Part shown: positions 5,704 through 5,720 of the stretch, one piece after another | How the letters are laid out: each line of letters starts with the position of its first letter | Numbering within the stretch: position 1 is the first letter of the stretch | Assembly: GCA_021826795.1 (NCBI GenBank) | Contig: JAKAYM010000116.1 | Span: 1-5,720 of the forward strand | Direction: 5' to 3' | Origin: Thermoplasmata archaeon | Lineage (GTDB): Archaea > Thermoplasmatota > Thermoplasmata > Thermoplasmatales > Thermoplasmataceae | DNA length: 5,720 bases | Notes under the pieces: generated by a model | What the model was told of the DNA's origin: nothing | Seen by the model: only the letters and a program-made list of their open reading frames with translations | Databases searched by the model: none | Position numbers and translations under genes: made by a program

Positions 5704-5720
5704 TATTACGTATAATATGT
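5701..5720. repeat. Perfect 8-4-8 inverted repeat at the right edge, candidate operator
   Basis: ACATATTA (5701-5708) and TAATATGT (5713-5720) are exact reverse complements around the centre CGTA. The element overlaps the end of the putative TATA box and fills the space before the expected transcription start, where an archaeal repressor would block polymerase recruitment. It may extend past the window. Confidence 0.5.

Larger units (their letters stand above)
5359..5720. other. Intergenic region without a convincing protein gene
   Basis: These 362 very AT-rich bases follow the transporter stop codon. Only very short frames are present on either strand, without ribosome-binding sites or recognisable products. 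A minus-strand 60-codon frame ending at 5287 is antisense to the transporter C-terminus and has low-complexity codons, so I do not count it. The region does contain hairpins, a T tract and promoter-like sequence, listed separately. Confidence 0.7.

Noticed and set aside
1..5720. CRISPR arrays, tRNA or rRNA genes, complete insertion sequences
   Set aside because: There are no regularly spaced direct repeats, no tRNA cloverleaf or T-loop consensus, and no transposase frame. The GC-rich 5430-5458 stretch is too short to call a mobile element.

Overview
This AT-rich window (roughly one third GC by eye) looks like the chromosome of a euryarchaeon. TATA-box promoters of the TTTATATA type sit about 27 bases from probable leaderless starts. 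Internal genes instead carry GGAGGT or GGTGG ribosome-binding sites. The two biosynthetic proteins are of the archaeal single-domain kind. Overall composition and gene style suggest the order Thermoplasmatales (Ferroplasma, Acidiplasma or Cuniculiplasma-like), but that placement is inference without a search.

Left half, minus strand (1-2080): a two-gene amino-acid biosynthesis operon. First comes a 387-residue 2-isopropylmalate/homocitrate synthase-family enzyme (917-2080). It overlaps by 8 bases the start of a LeuC/homoaconitase-type large subunit (1-924), which runs off the left edge. Together they would condense acetyl-CoA with a 2-oxo acid and isomerise the product, which is the first part of 2-oxo-acid chain elongation for leucine, or for lysine through 2-aminoadipate. 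The sequence does not decide between the two. The operon promoter lies in the 262-base divergent intergenic region, with a leader of about 85 bases that contains a leucine-rich 16-codon mini-ORF and an inverted repeat.

Right half, plus strand (2343-5358): a second two-gene unit. It has a strong TATA box and a leaderless GTG start. The first gene encodes an unusual 706-residue protein: an N-terminal GNAT acetyltransferase domain, a large central region I do not recognise, a long helical segment and two C-terminal membrane helices. The second gene, translationally overlapped with it, encodes a ten-helix transporter of the drug/metabolite transporter (EamA-like) superfamily. The coupling suggests that a membrane-tethered acetyltransferase and an exporter or importer act on related small molecules. 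The substrate is unknown. This pair is the most novel part of the window.

Right end (5359-5720): about 360 bases with no convincing gene. It holds a small GC-rich hairpin island preceded by a TATA-like sequence, an AT-rich 11-bp hairpin, a T6 tract that may be a terminator, and at the edge a TATA box merging into a perfect 8-4-8 inverted repeat. That last element is probably the regulated promoter of a gene just outside the window.
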